The notes under the pieces: model-generated
What the model was told of the DNA's origin: nothing
Seen by the model: the letters and a program-made list of their open reading frames with translations, nothing else
Databases searched by the model: none
Position numbers and translations under genes: made by a program
Shown: piece after piece, positions 1 to 10,057 of the stretch
How the letters are laid out: every line of letters begins with the position of its first letter
Numbering within the stretch: the first letter of the stretch is position 1
Assembly: GCA_922989275.2 (NCBI GenBank)
Contig: OV277871.1
Location: forward strand, 31,134,693-31,198,692
Reading direction: 5' to 3'
Length of the DNA: 64,000 bases
DNA from: Gari tellinella
Taxonomy: Eukaryota > Mollusca > Bivalvia > Cardiida > Psammobiidae

Positions 1-94
1 AACTCCGCCACTACATATACGAACATATTTTTCTTATCTATTTCATTGGCTAATAAAATTAGGACAGGGCAAGGTTCATGCCAGATATATTGTA

Positions 95-170
95 TAAGAA
101 AACAGTGTAGATCCAGATCGAACAGCTCCTTCAAGATATATCTGATCTCGGCCTGCATTGTTTCAAAAAG
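95..170. repeat. Degenerate hairpin related to the CAAACAG/GATCAGA module
   Basis: Imperfect inverted repeat with AACAGTGTAGATCCAGATC on one arm and GATCTCGGCCTGCATTGTTT on the other. A similar hairpin lies at 24622-24690. It sits in the intron after exon 5; the rest of 1-210 shows nothing else. Confidence 0.5.
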
Positions 171-211
171 CTTTAATATAATAAACTATTAGCAGAAGAA
201 TACTAACTTAC

Positions 212-347
212 CTGAATATATTCTGCATGAGGACTCGTTTTTCAGGCTGGCCATACCAATCATATATTGTGTTGGATGCATTCTTAATTTGTTCTCGGCA
301 ACTGGGCCCCGTCACATCAAGTGCATCGGCAACATTAACCAGATATT
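212..347 (-). CDS. S28-like gene, exon 5
   Basis: 136 nt. The acceptor is CATAG|AATATC and the donor is TTCAG|GTAAGT (phase 2). It encodes EYLVNVADALDVTGPSCREQ and about 25 more residues of the helical cap (IKNASNTIYDW..). Cys and Ile positions match the CxxxI helix of the family. The next exon must lie left of the window, because I see no further coding match in 1-210. Confidence 0.87.
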
Positions 348-3300
348 CTATGTTTAAAAGACAACGAAAACACGGTTTAGAGAGGAAAAGTTATTGTACA
401 TGTACTCAAAGCATACTTTTAAATACTTCATTGCCCCGGATATATTTTATTTTCCGAATTGACTCAGACTTCTCGACAATTAGGCGGAATAAACATCCAT
501 ATGAGTGTCGAACACTGAGCTGGGATCTTGGTCAGACGCCGAACCACTGGGCGTATTATTGGAATCCAAACTGTTTGCAAAAACTACATTCAGAGTAAAT
601 AAAGTACAAACTTCTTTCACAAGCGTTCACCCTGTTCCAACAACACTTTAACGCAATCCATGGTCGCAAGCTTAGGTAGAGAAGGCGCCATTCTTTCCTG
701 TTTTAACGCAAAAATACGCAAACGCAATGCATTAAGCTTTTTGGCTATCCTGATTATTCATTTTTATCTGAATGGCTAACAATTTGGAGCCGGATCACAC
801 ACCGGGTTATCCGAACTGTTTGCAATGGAAATACATAATAGATTTAGTGTTTATTTATTTTTATACATGCTAAATGTGTAGCATGTACATGCATGTCTTA
901 ACCAAAGATCCCATAGCGTGTTTCTTGACACTGTTTGCAAAGGACAAAAAGGTTTTAGCATTCATACAATAATTTTGTTGGAACAAATAGCGCCTTATTC
1001 ATTGTAGCATAGATCAGAAAAGAACATGCTTTGCTTCTTTACAAGGCTCGCACGTATTTTGTACATGTATAAAGATGACGGACGTATTACATAGAGGATA
1101 ACTGTTTTTTTCAGTGTAAGATCGAAATTTAATCCATTGAGTGAACATCAGACGTTATATTTTCACGAGTGGCGAAGCCACGAGTGTAAATATAACAGTC
1201 TGATGTTCACGAAATGGATTAAATTCGATCTTACACTGAAAAAACACAGTTATTCTATTTATTTATGCTTTTAAGCCACTTTTTAAACGAAATTGTTTAA
1301 AAATTGAAAGCGAACGTACATTATTTATCCCGTGTTGAGCCCCACGTTTTATGTCGAACACATGCGCGTGACAGTTGGCGGTATAATGACGTCACTCGTT
1401 GCTCCCGAGTTTGGATTCGTGCTCTTCCGGTGAGTAGTTCGCGACAAATCGGACTGCCGGAATTTAACGATAAGACACGATTGACTACGATTCTTGGGGA
1501 GCCCTACGGGGAAAATTCATAATAAAAAGCGATTGGTGATAATCCACTGCAGTGGATTACCAAGTGATCATCCACTGCTATTTCGTGGTAATCCACCGAA
1601 AAGCATAAATAAAGTTAGTTCTTCCTTTTTACCTTTTTATCGTACGCTTCTTGGTATGTAAGGCTGCATATACATGTATTACACCTCGCTTTTTCAGTTA
1701 CAATGTTAATTTCCCATAGACCAAAATGAAACATTTTGCATGCCTTTACAGCTATCCAATAAGATACTGTTATTCTATATGATATTCTTTTCGCTATGTG
1801 AATGTCGTAGAAAATCTATAATCGCAGGTAACGCCTAATCAGCTTTTGGCATTTTCTATACGAGTTGCTTCCCTAAATGTCTTCTCCTTACAAAAAATAA
1901 GCGTCTAGGCTTTTTTTAAACTAGATTACTGTCATCAGACGATACCAAACGTGGTATCTGAACGATTTGCCACAATATCGGAGGAGGATATGTGTCAACT
2001 AGACAATCGAAAAGGCGTTGGGTCTTCAATCTGCTTGTTTAAATCGACAACAACTACATATCGGGCTAATATTAACCATATAGATCTACATTAAAATTTG
2101 CCGTCAAATGGATAAACGTGTACGTGTATACAATATGATTGTCACCAATGAAAGAGGATAGAGTGACGTCATTTAGCATAGAAATATATAACGTATACCG
2201 TTTAGGTTGTTGTTTGCCACCAATGGTGGTCCTATTGCCACTGCTCCAGACACAAAGTATGGGTATTTAGACCGAAACCAAGTCGCCAAGGAACCTGCAA
2301 AGACAGCATATACATATACGTAACACTAAGATATAGTAGCGTACACAAACTTCTACTATTTAGCAACCTTTTACTGTTTTAAATGGCTATGTTGCTATTC
2401 AAAGCAGGTCTTATAATGGCAAAGCAGAACGTTTCTTTAGGTGCTATAACTCTTGTTCGGCTGATGCTTGCTGGCAGATGACATACATTACATGTACAAA
2501 AATGTATACATGTGTTCCGAGGAACACCCTTCTAGTTAAATTTCTTAAACAAAATTGTATAAATCTTAATGCAATATTTTTTGCAGACAATTTCAAAGCA
2601 AACAATACATGTAGTACGGCAAGATAACTGTTAAAATGGGAAGAAATCGTGTGGTTCACCTGCATAACCTGCGCCGAACAAGATAATTTTCACATCCTTA
2701 GTGACGTTGACCGCAAACTGAAGTTCGGGGATAAAATTGGCAATGTCGGCAAGTGCTTGTTTTGAACTAAGGTGTCTCAAATTGTGCACTTCAAGATTTC
2801 TGAAACACAAATAAGAGTTATACTAATTGTTGGGTAAAATAATTTTTATTTGCAATTTATACAGTGGAGAATCTGTTATTCTTTCCCGTTTAAACGCAAA
2901 CGTACATGTACGCAAACGCAAAGCGCTAAAACGTAGAAAAGAACAACTTTTGGTCAATTCTGTTATTTCATGTTTATCTTGGTGGCAAACAGTTTGGAGC
3001 CTGGAAATAATAGTTTTAGCCTAGGGTTTATTGGGAAAGAATAACACATTCTCCACTGTAAAATCGGACAGGTTCTTGAAAAACGATGTTCGTCAGCAAT
3101 ACAGTGACTAATTTACGTCTGGGCCATTTCAGACGTCGAGTAACCCGGCGACTAGTCAGGCTCCATGAAACATCAGATTGTCAATTTCTTAATGTCTTGC
3201 TTTGTTTTTGTCTTTTGTTTTCAACGATCTACAGTATAACGTCTCTATTACGACGACTTAAATAAGGCTAACTGCTTGTATAAAAGAGGGGTGACAGTTA

Positions 3301-6257
3301 AACACAAGGCGACAGTAAACATAAAGCTCGTCTAGCTCCTAAAGAGGTTTTCCGTTTTACGTTCACCTTTCTTTAAGCAGTCACCTGTCTTAAACATTAC
3401 TAAAAAAAAGTAACTGGCGTTAGTGGTTGTTAAAGAGAGGTTACTCTGTATGTCATATCCGCTTACGCTACAGGATGACTCTTTCCGTAATATCTGTGCT
3501 CCAGCATCACCATGACTGCCCCGCGGGTCTTGGCGTTCTCTACCATAATTCCCTGCTCCAGCCAGACGGGGTTCACAGCTTCCTGTCCACCGAGCATCAG
3601 AAACACTGGCCCTCCAGGTCGGCGGTAGGCGTCGTTGACAAAATATCTCTGCAATTAGTTACAGTGGAGAATGTGTTATTCTTTCCCAATGAACGCGTTT
3701 ACGCTAAAACTATTTTTTCCAGTGCAAACAGTTTGGAGCCAGATCAGACGCCGGGTAACCCGGCGTCTGATCAGGCTCCAAACTGTTTGCCACCAAGATA
3801 AACATGAAATATCAGAATTGACCAAAAGTTGTTCTTTTCTACGTTTTAGCGCTTTGCGTTTGCGTACATGTACGTTTGCGTTTAAACGGGAAAGAATAAC
3901 ATATTCTCCACTGTAGCAATCGTTCATACATGTATAAGGCTAATTACAGCAGAGATATAAACGTTATTCTGTCCCAATAAACGCGCTTGTACTTAAACAA
4001 TGGTTTCCTTTGCAAACAGTTTGCAAATCGGCGTATGATCAGGCTCAGAACTGTTTGTTGTTCAGATTAAAACTAGTCATTACATTTTCAAATTAACTGT
4101 TCATTTTCTCCATTTTTCTATTCAGCGTTTCAAGGTAAAGAATATCGTCTTCTTTTCTGTACCATCGACAGTCTGTCAAAAAACAACAATAAACAAGAGA
4201 CCCAGAGGGTCACATTTCGCTCACCTGAGGACACTGTACCATAGAATCTGACTGGGCAAGTCAACATTTTGATATAGCTATGACCCAGGTGCCATAATTT
4301 GATCTTGGTAGAGGACCACAATGCGAAGCTACATGTCAGATATTAATGATCTGGGCCTTACGGTTTAAGAGAAGATTTTCCTATAAAAACTGATAAGCCC
4401 CTGGGTGGGGCCAATTTTGGCCTGGGGTCATAATTTGAACACACTTGGTAGAGAACCACAAGGCAAAGCTATATGTCAACTATTAAGAAGCTGGGCCTTA
4501 CTATTTCAGAGTAGATGATTTTTAAAGGTTTTCCTATATAAGTCTATGTAAAACTGATAAGCCCCGGGGCGGGGCCAAATTTGATCAACGGTTCATAATT
4601 TGAACAATCTTGGTAGAGTACCATAGGGCAAAGCTACATGTCAAATATAAATGATCTTGGCCTTACGGTTTCAGAGAAGAAGCTTTTTAAAGGTTTTCCT
4701 ATGAAAAACTAATAGGCCCGAGGGCGTGGCAATTTTTGGCCCGGGGGTCATAATTTGAACAATCTTGGTAGAGGACCACAAGGCAAAGCTATATCTCAAA
4801 TATTAAAGATCTAGGCCATACAGTTTAAGAGAAGAAGAATTTTAAAGGTTTTCCTATATATGTCTATGTAAAACTGATAAGCCCCGGGGCGGGGCCAATT
4901 TTGACACAGGGGTTATAATTTGAACAACTTTGGTAGAGGACTTTAAGGCAAAGCTACATGTCAAATATAAATGATCTAGGCCTTACAGAAGAAGATTTTT
5001 AAAGGTTTTCCTATGAAAAACTGATAAGCCCGAGGGCGGGGCCATTTTTGGCCTGGGGTCATAATTTGAACAATCTTGGTAGAGGACCACAAGGAAAAGC
5101 TATATGTCAAATATTAAGAATCTGGGCCTTACAGTTTCAGAGAAGAAGATTTTTAAAGGTTTTCCTATATAAGTCTATGTAAAACTGATAAGCCCCGGGG
5201 CGGGGTCAATTTTGACCCGGGGGTCATAATTTGAACAATCTTGGTAGAGGACCATAAGGCAAAGCTAGATGTCAAATATTAATGATCTAGGCCATACAGT
5301 TTCTGAGGAGAAGATTTTTAAAGGTTTTCCTAAGAAAAACTGATAAGTCCCAGGACGGGGCCATTTTTGGCCCCAGGGTCAAACTTTGAACAATCTTGGT
5401 AGAAGATTATTAGGTAATGATACATACCAAATATCACAGGTCTGGGCCTTTTGGTTCTTGGGAAGAAGATTTTTTAAGATTTTCTTATGCATTAAAGTTG
5501 TCTATAGGGTCATGTTAGAAAATCTGGTCCCACAGCAAGGGGAATAACTCTAGCCAAAATCTTTGAACAATATTTCGTCCCCCCTTGTCACTGATACTTC
5601 TGACAAAGTTTGGTTGAAATCGGTTTAGTGGTTTCTGAGGAGATGTTGTTTGAAAATGTGAACGGACGACGTATGACATACGACGTACGACGGACGGAAT
5701 GGTATCACAATAGCTCATCCTGAGCATTCGGCTCAGGTGAGCTAAAAACCTAAAATACCCAAACAACTGCTGGGAAAGGTTCGTCTGCCAAATATGTCGT
5801 CTGCAGCAATTCTAGATTTGTACGCGTGCAATGAAGAAAACGTCATTCTTTCCCATTTTGACAACGCATACAAAACGCAAACGCATTACAATAAAATGCA
5901 GAAAATAACATTTTTCTTAAGTTTCTACCTATTTATTTTGGCAAACAGTTGTTTTAGTTTTTTAATTGTTTTTTTTCCCAAACAGACTGTCGATGGTTAT
6001 TCTTTTCCAATAACCTTATTATGTTATGTGGTAAAATATATTATTACCTGTTTCCAGTATCCACCCACGGTGCGGTCAAAATGGTCAAGTGTCTGGAACT
6101 CGAAATAGCGTTCAGTGGGAAGTTGAAATCCTTTGTTGACAAAATTAGGCTCTCCCTGAGCTTTAGTGCCAGAAACTGTCGTCAGTGATATACATATAAC
6201 CCAAACAAGCGCAGTCTTTACGGTCCACATGCTTAAAAACTTCAATAAAACTTTCAA
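212..6257 (-). CDS. S28 serine carboxypeptidase-like gene (PRSS16/PRCP type), exons 1-5, 3' end beyond the window, probable pseudoenzyme
   Basis: Five exons read from right to left: 6257-6048, 3648-3467, 2799-2660, 2294-2199 and 347-212, totalling 764 nt (254 codons + 2 nt), with all splice phases compatible. Residues ~10-30 form a signal peptide, so the product is secreted or lysosomal. Family landmarks occur in order: LDHFD and YWKQRYFVND (~57-76), GGPVFLMLGGQE (~82-93), LEHRYYGKSHP (~119-129), NLRHLSSKQALAD (~137-149), SLATWFRSKYP (~179-189) and the region around the EYLVNVAD helix (210-217). S28 enzymes cleave peptides after proline or near the termini through a Ser-Asp-His triad. Here the usual F-G-G-S-Y-x-G nucleophile motif reads FGAGYAG (172-178), so glycine 175 replaces serine, and the following SSAP stretch reads IGPP. 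The Asp/His part lies off the window. It most resembles PRSS16, and a pseudoenzyme role is inferred. Confidence 0.92.
685..832. repeat. Decayed F1 MITE fragment
   Basis: Carries recognisable F1 parts: CCATTCTTTCC, runs of ACGCAAACGCAAT, then AATTTGGAGCCGGATCA and ACTGTTTGCAATGGAAAT. Both TIR ends are missing. The rest of intron 4 between 348 and 1095 holds nothing I recognise. Confidence 0.6.
1096..1256. repeat. Long palindromic (foldback) element
   Basis: Two ~75-bp arms with few mismatches. The left arm begins ATAACTGTTTTTTTCAGTG, and the right arm ends CACTGAAAAAACACAGTTAT. They meet at the centre CGAGTGGCGAAGCCACGAG. Beyond it, TATTTATTTATGC (~1256-1268) recurs inverted as GCATAAATAAA (~1602-1612). 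A larger palindromic unit up to ~1612 may therefore include the GATAATCCACTGCAGTGG region at 1533-1600. Confidence 0.85.
1260..2198. other. Intron 4 of the S28-like gene: no gene seen
   Basis: Contains the second half of a possible foldback unit (to ~1612, with short palindromes around CCACTGCAGTGG). From 1620 to 2198 I see nothing coding and no clear repeat. Confidence 0.5.
2199..2294 (-). CDS. S28-like gene, exon 4
   Basis: 96 nt. The acceptor is TTTGCAG|GTTCC and the donor is AACG|GTATAC (phase 1). It encodes SLATWFRSKYPYFVSGAVAI then GPPLVANNNLN. The family's conserved SLAAWFRxKYP is clear. The donor was chosen because it joins exon 5 in frame as NEYLVNVAD. Confidence 0.88.
2660..2799 (-). 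CDS. S28-like gene, exon 3 (nucleophile-elbow exon)
   Basis: 140 nt. The acceptor is GTTTCAG|AAATCT and the donor is TGCAG|GTGAAC (phase 1). It encodes NLEVHNLRHLSSKQALAD and ends in KIILFGAGYA. This is the position of the catalytic Ser in active family members; here the codon is GGT (Gly). Confidence 0.92.
2860..3060. mobile_element. F1 MITE, internally deleted copy
   Basis: Full TIRs (TACAGTGGAGAATCTG on the left, CATTCTCCACTGTA on the right), but the right arm of the central hairpin is lost: AACAGTTTGGAGCCTG is followed directly by GAAATAATAGTTTTAGC. TA at each end fits a TA target duplication. Confidence 0.9.
3230..3450. mobile_element. F5 MITE (TACAGTAAAACCTC-type ends), degenerate
   Basis: Begins TACAGTATAACGTCTC and ends GAGAGGTTACTCTGTA. 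The interior has GACAGTAAACATAAAGCTC and TAAGCAGTCACCTGTC, matching the F5 copies at 20415 and 21976. It ends 16 bp from the splice donor of S28 exon 2. Confidence 0.75.
3467..3648 (-). CDS. S28-like gene, exon 2
   Basis: 182 nt. The acceptor is TTGCAG|AGATAT and the donor is GTAGC|GTAAGC (phase 2). It encodes RYFVNDAYRRPGGPVFLMLG through EHRYYGKSHPV. Both intron edges are almost entirely MITE: an F1 copy starts 12 bp upstream of the acceptor and an F5 copy ends 16 bp beyond the donor. Confidence 0.93.
3660..3915. mobile_element. F1 MITE, intact copy
   Basis: Complete element with TACAGTGGAGAA ends. Near the centre is an almost perfect hairpin: CAAACAGTTTGGAGCC, AGATCAGACGCCGGG and its complement. 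It starts 12 bp upstream of the S28 exon 2 acceptor, so its end supplies the polypyrimidine/branch-point region. Confidence 0.93.
3948..4080. mobile_element. F1 MITE, truncated copy
   Basis: Left part of an F1 element (AACGTTATTCTGTCCCAATA, GCAAACAGTTTGC, GATCAGGCTCAGAACTGTTTG) without its right TIR. Confidence 0.7.
4186..5745. mobile_element. Pearl/Helentron-like element with a tandem-repeat core
   Basis: Starts near ACAAGAGACCCAGAGGGTC with TTTCGCTCACCTGAGG, and ends CCTGAGCATTCGGCTCAGG then TGAGCTAA. The core is about eight diverged ~145-170 bp units, each with ATAATTTGAACAATCTTGG, AAGGTTTTCCTATA and AACTGATAAGCCC. A GAC/GGAC-rich stretch (ACGACGTACGACGGACGG) precedes the terminal hairpin. 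A 3' hairpin just before CTAA is Helitron-like; class assignment is inference. Confidence 0.75.
5767..6030. mobile_element. Decayed F1-related repeat, left of S28 exon 1
   Basis: CTGCTGGGAAAGGTTCGTC to about 5900 is a diverged direct repeat of 6268-6400 (both contain GTCTGCAGCAATTCTAGA, then GAAAACG[TC]CATTCTTTCC). F1-like parts follow, to TTATTCTTTTCCAATAA. Confidence 0.65.
6048..6257 (-). CDS. S28-like gene, exon 1 (signal peptide)
   Basis: Encodes 70 residues and ends with the donor CAG|GTAATA, phase 0. Two starts are possible: Met at 6257, or Met10 at 6230, which gives a compact signal peptide beginning MWTVKTALVWVICIS. The mature N-terminus carries the family sequence FQTLDHFD and ends in YWKQ, which continues as RYFVND in exon 2. 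The exon is flanked on both sides by degenerate F1 MITE sequence. Confidence 0.85.
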
Positions 6258-6267
6258 TCCTTGTCAC

Positions 6268-6610
6268 GCTGGGAAATTTTCGTCTGCCAAATATGACGTC
6301 TGCAGCAATTCTAGAAATGTACGCTTGCAATGGAGAAAACGCCATTCTTTCCCCGTTTCAACGCATACAAAACAAAAACGCATTGCAATAAAATGTAGAA
6401 AATAACATTTTTTGAAGTTTCTATCCGTCTTTTTTAATATGAGTGGCAAAGTTTTGAGCCTGGTCAGACGCCGGGTTACATCGTGTCTGATCTGGCTCCA
6501 AACGGTTTGCACTGAAAATAATCAAATCAAGTCAAGTCACTTGACTTGACTGAAAATAATAATATTAGTGTAAACGCGTTTATTGGAAAAAAATAACGTA
6601 TTCTCCACTG
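6268..6610. mobile_element. F1 MITE copy with a duplicated flank
   Basis: From GCAATGGAGAAAACGCCATT to CGTATTCTCCACTGA, with the CGCCGGGTTACATCGTG hairpin core. A small palindrome (AAGTCAAGTCACTTGACTTG) interrupts a duplicated CTGAAAATAAT at ~6510-6560. The first ~60 bp repeat the sequence at 5767. Lies upstream of the S28 start codon, so it may overlap the promoter or 5'UTR. Confidence 0.75.
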
Positions 6611-6827
6611 AATTTACATGCCATTACTTTACTAATAAATCACCAGACTGTCGCACTTTTGATCCTGATGAGACGCCTGAGTTTCTCGGCGTCTGATCTG
6701 GATCAAAACTGTTTGCAAAACAGTTAAGTTATCACAAACTCGCAAACAACATTAATACAGAGGGTTACGCTCTCATGTGAGTTGCTGTCTTAAACATGTT
6801 TATATCAGACGATATATCAGCTTCAGG
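6600..6827. other. Upstream flank of the S28-like gene
   Basis: Contains an imperfect hairpin related to the GATCAGA module (TGATGAGACGCCTGAG..GGCGTCTGATCTGGATC, ~6662-6712). No promoter element is identifiable. Confidence 0.4.
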
Positions 6828-7045
6828 TACAGTGGGGAAGCCGTTATTATTTCCCAATAAACGCTATGCTCTTTGCAAACAGTTTGGAGCCAGATCAGAA
6901 GCCGGGTAACCCGGCGTCTGATCAGGCTCCAAACTTTTTGCTACCCAAATTTAATTTTTTTTAAAGAAAATTTTCTTTTTTGGCATTTGATTGCGTTGTG
7001 GTTAGGTTCGTTTCGACGGGAATGAATAACGTCTTCTCCACTGTA
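6828..7045. mobile_element. F1 MITE copy
   Basis: TACAGTGGGGAAGCC to CGTCTTCTCCACTGTA, with the CAAACAGTTTGGAGCC..GGCTCCAAAC hairpin core. The right half is diverged. Confidence 0.88.
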
Positions 7046-7099
7046 CAACTCATATGATAGATACTTGTCCAAGTGATTAGATAATATTTATAAATATAA

Positions 7100-7499
7100 C
7101 AGGGCTGCCATTTCTCCGGATTGTTATCCTTGCAGATCGTAGAGCTCTTAAAACAGGCTGAAAGTAAAGCAGAATGCGCCTTAAGGCGCATTCTGCTTTA
7201 CTTTCAACCTGTTTTAAGCAGTCATGTGCCCTGATATAATGAGATATTTACATCACGTGGTGGTGTCTCCGCTAACAAGTTGTTTGGGAGATATTAAAAC
7301 CTTACACGACTGACTTTTCAGGGATGCCATTTCTCCAGATTTTTTCTAAATATTCGGATTTTTTTCTAGTACATGATAGCTTTAAGTAGTCAAATGCCAA
7401 CAAAACTAGAAATAGGCTATGGGGTAAGGGTACAATTCTTAAAAATCGCACTTGAAAAATGCAAATTTGGATTTTTCATGTCAACTTATGGCAGCCCTG
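7100..7499. mobile_element. F6 hAT-like elements (two overlapping units)
   Basis: CAGGGCTGCCATTTCTCCGG to CTTATGGCAGCCCTG, with a second start CAGGGATGCCATTTCTCC at ~7319. The first unit carries the complete CTTAAAGCAGG-type hairpin (AAAACAGGCTGAAAGTAAAG, 7157-7215) that is otherwise typical of F2. Only the ends and hairpin are conserved with the copy at 25536. Confidence 0.75.
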
Positions 7500-7945
7500 A
7501 CTTTTCAAATGGACTATTCCATTGTCTAGATAATGACCAGTTTACACTGTCCCGCAAGAAATTTATTTCCAAAATAATTACCGTATAACAGTGGAGACCT
7601 TGGTCAGAAGGTTCATACAGGAGTATTTTGATCTGGGTCTACACTGTTTGCAAATAATGTCTATACTCAATTTTCCGCACTTTTAGGTTTAATTGACAAC
7701 ATAGACAGACAGGTAGACAGACATATACATGTATGTTTATTCATATAAGGATAGATATGTAGAGAAGAAAACAGTCAAATAGCAATTAAAGAAGTATAAT
7801 GTAGTTTTAAATACTAAAATATTATGAACCCTAATGACGCAGTTAGATTTCCACAGCCGAAAAATCATATATCCAACACTTCAAGAGATATATGTACCTA
7901 GATTTCGTCAAGGTGTGATCATTCTGAACTAGTTTTATGATTTTG
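7500..7945. other. No gene; one decayed hairpin remnant
   Basis: 7590-7655 has GTGGAGACCTTGGTCAGA and GATCTGGGTCTACACTG, a decayed relative of the GATCAGA module. Nothing else is recognised. Confidence 0.4.
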
Positions 7946-8480
7946 CAGCTAAAAACACGGCTCTTAAAGGATTCAAGACCTTTTTCTATGCTTTGACCAA
8001 CTGATCAACTTTTCAAACTTATGTTACCCATTTTCATACAATGACTAGTTTTTTTTTTATCAAGGTGATCATTCTAAGCAAGTTTCAAGAAGATTGAACT
8101 AAAAAGATGGTCCCTGGAGTGGCCAAAAAGCTTCCTACTGCCTTTTGGTTGCCATGTTTTTAATGCATCAACATTCTTTGAACAGCTCTTAAAGTCTATC
8201 CATTGAGAAAACAAAACTGACATTGGGCCAGTGGTTTCGGATATTTTTCTAGATATTGTGCACAGTTGCCATGACAACAAGATCATTAGCCTCACCCACT
8301 TTCTTTGAATAACCTTTGAAGCACAAACCAACAGTATGTATCTGAGCAAGTTTGATACACTGCGGCTGTTTTTAAAGAAGAAGTTATTTGCAATTGTTGA
8401 CGGACGAACGTCCAAACGGACGATGGACACAGCAATACCACAAAATCTCACCTTGAACACTTTGTGATCTGGTGTCTTAA
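7945..8480. repeat. Pearl-like element fragment
   Basis: Resembles the tandem-core elements by AAGTTTCAAGAAGATTGAAC, GAGCAAGTTTGATA, and the terminal run GACGGACGAACG, CAATACCACAAAATCTCACC. The coding potential on the minus strand is not protein-like. Confidence 0.5.
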
Positions 8481-9160
8481 AAGGAAGCAATAGTCATCTA
8501 TCATATTGGTTGATAGATTGTTTGGTTTGTTTGTTAACATCCGTTTCTGCCATCTACGGGCTAATTGGACGCCAAAGAGAGCGGGCGGATACAGAAAACC
8601 TGGGTGCAATGCCATAACATGTTATAAATAATAGACTGTATTTTGGAAAACATAAGATGTGTATATCGGAAAATCATCAAACAACATACACTGTAACCTT
8701 CATTTCAATATTCCTTTATTTAGATATCAACAATAAATATCAGTTTAGCAACAAGCCTGTCGACATTATAAATTACATTTTATATCAAGAACCGTTTTGT
8801 TAAGTATTAGCAAATTACATTGGAAAGACATTATTCTGACACTTACTACAAATGCAACGCAATTAAAGAGCAATATTTCCGAAAAAAGGGACTAATTCTA
8901 ATCTTTGCTGGAGGTTGATTAGATGTCGAATTACTCGATCTCTGATCTGGCTAAAAACTGATAGCAGTGCTCATTAGAGTTTTAGCTTGAAACCATTTGT
9001 TGGGCAAGAACAATGTCTTGTCCATTGTAACAAACCACTATAATAAACATATCAAAAACACCAATAACATAAACAAAGATTAACGTAGATGTTTTTAAAA
9101 TGTAGTTTCAGTTTTTTAATAATTCCTGTGATAAAATAATTTCTAATCACTATGTCATAG
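8481..9160. other. No gene or clear repeat seen
   Basis: AT-rich. A weak F1 remnant may lie at 8920-9040 (GATCTCTGATCTGGCTAAAA, GGGCAAGAACAATG). Confidence 0.4.
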
Positions 9161-9412
9161 TTAACCCATTACCCCATAGAAGCGCCTTTTAGCGGATATG
9201 GTTTATTCCTACGCTGAAGAAAATAGTTCCAATTTAATAATTCATGAATATATAGTATAGGGAATATTTTCTATATTTTAGCAGATGGAAGCTTAAAGCA
9301 GGCTGAAAGTAAAGCAGAATGCGCCTTAAGTCGCATTCTGCTTTACTTTCAACCTGCTTTAAGTGGTCAGCTATCTTCAATACTAGAAATAAGCTATCAG
9401 GTAAAGGGTTAA
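9161..9412. mobile_element. F2 MITE (TTAA target)
   Basis: TTAACCCATTACCCCATAG to GGTAAAGGGTTAA. Contains the central hairpin CTTAAAGCAGGCTGAAAG..CTTTCAACCTGCTTTAAG with inner stem GCGCC/GGCGC-like (one mismatch, TCGC). Confidence 0.92.
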
Positions 9413-9499
9413 GTCTGGGACACTAGTACACTATCCCTGGTAAAATTAACCTTATTCCTGCCGATCACATCTTTGAATGATGTTTGCAAACAATAATGC

Positions 9500-9690
9500 A
9501 AGGCTACAGATAAGGGGAGTATTTTAAAAATAAATAAAGTCCTTATGTTAGCATTTAAACCTATGGTTTACTACTCAGTAGAATCGTCTCTAGACGATTC
9601 TACTGAGAAGCAACACCATATGATTTGATGCTGAAATGGGTGAGAAAATGTTTGATTTGTTAAGTTTACTCCCTCTTATCTGGAGCCCTG
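9500..9690. mobile_element. F4 hAT-like MITE
   Basis: GGCTACAGATAAGGGGAG to CTCTTATCTGGAGCCCTG around the palindrome TAGAATCGTCTCTAGACG. Same architecture as the copies at 37488 and 62365. Confidence 0.8.
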
Positions 9691-10057
9691 CAATATGGGT
9701 TCAAATCAGATGCCAAATAATCAATGCCTGTGTTTGAATTTATTTGACACTGGTCCTTAGGTTTCTTAACTCTTTGCCTGCTGGGTAATATTTTCGTCAG
9801 CAACATTTGTTGTCTGCTTGGCCTACTGTTTATTAATAGCTTTTTTACAAATAGGGACAGTGTATCAAAAAAGTTTGAATACTGATCAAACATAGTGTAC
9901 TTTGCATCTGATTTTAATACACTTTGTTTACAAAATGTATGTGCAATCTGTCAAAGCAATGCACAGGTTAATTCAATGTTAGAAAATTGAAAGCACAGAA
10001 ATACTTGCTTTTACAGGCACTACTAATAATAAGTCTGATTAGAGACAAAACAGGCAG
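9691..10057. other. Intergenic; fragment of a TTAA element
   Basis: 9767-9830 (TTAACTCTTTGCCTGCTGGG, TTCGTCAGCAACA) looks like the left end of an F8/F9 type TTAA element whose right end is missing. Nothing else is seen. Confidence 0.4.

Noticed and set aside
227..598. A 123-codon plus-strand frame
   Set aside because: It is antisense to S28 exon 5 and continues into the intron; the minus-strand reading matches a known family with proper splice sites.
3427..3801. A 124-codon plus-strand open frame
   Set aside because: Antisense to S28 exon 2 and running into the F1 MITE. The same MITE-derived peptide (ending in QAPNCLPPR) recurs at 58021 and 61952.
8074..8490. A 138-codon minus-strand open frame
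   Set aside because: It lies in a pearl-like repeat (GACGGACGAACG tail, AAGTTTCAAGAAGATTGAAC) and its translation has no protein-like pattern.
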